Assembly (NCBI GenBank): GCA_018398765.1
Contig: JAHBMJ010001349.1
Span: forward strand, 1 to 32,243
Origin: Chromera velia
Taxonomy: Eukaryota > Sar > Chromeraceae
Direction: 5' to 3'
DNA length: 32,243 nt
Made by a program: the position numbers and the translations under genes. Under the pieces are notes generated by a model. It did not search any database. It was not told where the DNA came from and saw only the letters and a list, made by a program, of their open reading frames with translations. Within the stretch, counting starts at the first letter, position 1. Every line of letters begins with the position of its first letter. Below, piece after piece: positions 31,126-32,243 of the stretch.

Positions 31126-32243
31126 GCCTCATCCTTCGTCTATGGGTCGGGTGGGGAGGATGACTAGTCGGAATAGTGGGAATAGTCCACTATTCCAACT
31201 ATTCCACTAGGGAATGATAAAAAAAAAAATAGTATCAAAATTTTTCAAAACATGTTAAAAATGTCTAGTATCATTTAAAAACCATTTAAAACGTTTTTGA
31301 AAAGAATTTCAGTTTTTTTGATCTTTGAATAGTATAATCTCTGGAATAGGGAATAGTAGACTATTCCACTATTCCAACTATTCTCCAGGATGAAGTATTG
31401 GCACCTACGCTGCCAATCCATAGGCGTTTGACGAACAGCCTGAGGTCTATTATGCAGATACATCAAAGGAGATCTTTTCTTATCAGGTGATGTACCAATT
31501 CACCCAAAACCGAAAATCTTGCGTGTCTTTCATTTGTTGTCTCTGTCGTCCTCCCCAATTGAACTTGATGTCTGGCATAAGAACCACGCGATCAACCACA
31601 TGCCGAGCAAAGAGAACCATTGATTTCTTATTAAAAAACACATATTTTGAATGAAGGTTCTCGCTGTATGAAGGATATGCATCCTCCCTAAACTCTTGCA
31701 ATTCTTCAATGAGACACATTTTCTCGCGCAGGACGCCTGCCCAGGAATTTTTCAATGCAGAAGGAGCGGAATCAGACAGTTTTAGGGTAAAAAGAAGAGA
31801 AAGAACCCCCCACATGGTCTTCTTTTCTTCCTGCAGGTCGTCTTCACTCAACACAATGTGCGAAGGACGGGGAGGACTGTACCATGAGTCCTTCCACTGT
31901 GCACGAACAGGGGAAAACGCACGCAAATTCCCGTGCTCATGAATTGGCATTCCTGCAGCTCTCCCCACCCCCTCCCCTTGCGGCCAAGCACTCAGCTGAA
32001 GAATAGTGGAATAGTGGAATGGTGAGTGAGCAGAATAGTGGAATAGTGGATTATTTCACCTATTCTCTCAACGTTGATGTCATGGTAGAATAGTGGAATA
32101 GTTGAATAGTTGAATAGTGGAATAGTCAAATATTCTAACTATTCTATATGATGGAATAGCCTATTCTAACTATTCCTAGTCAGGGCTAGTACTATTGGAC
32201 TATTCCACTATTCTATCTTCATTCCGACCCATAGACTTGAGGC
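31126..32243. mobile_element. Candidate degenerate DNA transposon bounded by inverted repeats
   Basis: GTCTATGGGTCGG at 31138-31150 recurs inverted as CCGACCCATAGAC at 32224-32236. Just outside, GCCTCA (31126-31131) is matched by TGAGGC (32238-32243). Inside both ends lie arrays of GGAATAGT in both orientations that can fold on themselves, near 31160-31205, 31340-31385 and 31995-32215. The middle carries a minus-strand reading frame. The right end touches the window edge and no target-site duplication could be confirmed, so the type of element is unknown. Confidence 0.6.
31405..31968 (-). pseudogene. Broken reading frame inside the inverted-repeat element
   Basis: A minus-strand frame from 31968 to 31483 encodes about 161 residues of ordinary composition (LKNSWAGVLREKMCLIEEL; SKYVFFNKKSMVLFARHVV) and stops just after WVNWYIT. 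A shift of one frame at that point continues protein-like sequence (SPDKKRSPLMYLHNRP and then PMDWQRRCQYF) to about 31400, where it meets the GGAATAGT repeats. I do not recognise the family. It may be a decayed transposase or a captured gene fragment. No start is defined; the frame may begin upstream by splicing. Confidence 0.4.

Overview
The window is nuclear DNA from a unicellular eukaryote with intron-rich genes, long repeat-laden introns and roughly balanced base composition, interrupted by AT-rich blocks. A motile-cilium kinesin, the odd splice donors and the low-complexity protein linkers would suit a chromerid-type alga (for example Chromera) or a related alveolate/stramenopile. That placement is inference; no sequence here proves it.

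Four genes can be modelled to the splice junction. (1) Plus strand, 465-4122, three exons: a 1053-residue protein with six exact C-x-H-x6-C-x2-C repeats and a Tudor/SH3-like segment. (2) Minus strand, 14121-7947, eight exons and lacking its 5' end: RCC1-type propeller repeats, four single-exon cysteine modules resembling CCP/sushi domains, one transmembrane helix and a basic tail. It carries an in-frame TAG where a propeller Trp is expected. (3) Minus strand, 23461-15374, sixteen exons: a 778-residue kinesin-9 (KIF9/KLP1 type). (4) Plus strand, 24134-29709, nine exons: a 654-residue MFSD5/MOT2-type transporter. Genes 3 and 4 are divergent and share a 672-bp intergenic interval. In genes 1, 3 and 4 all exon phases agree and the summed coding length is a multiple of three, which is strong internal support.

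The rest is intergenic or intronic DNA: 4123-7946 (simple repeats, then an AT-rich island), the AT-rich gap 14122-15373, and 29710-32243. The last ends in a 1.1-kb segment bounded by inverted repeats and packed with GGAATAGT motifs around a broken reading frame, probably a degenerate DNA transposon.

The most unusual theme is at 5' splice sites. Exon ends with their donors are tandemly copied into the following intron in the transporter (18 copies of 25 bp) and the kinesin (6 copies of about 86 bp, each with a GCAA-loop hairpin), and a third kinesin exon end is duplicated once. About half of the modelled introns begin GTC, and several intronic microsatellites read as extensions of the donor. 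A related intronic repeat occurs in three different genes, always in the same orientation relative to transcription.
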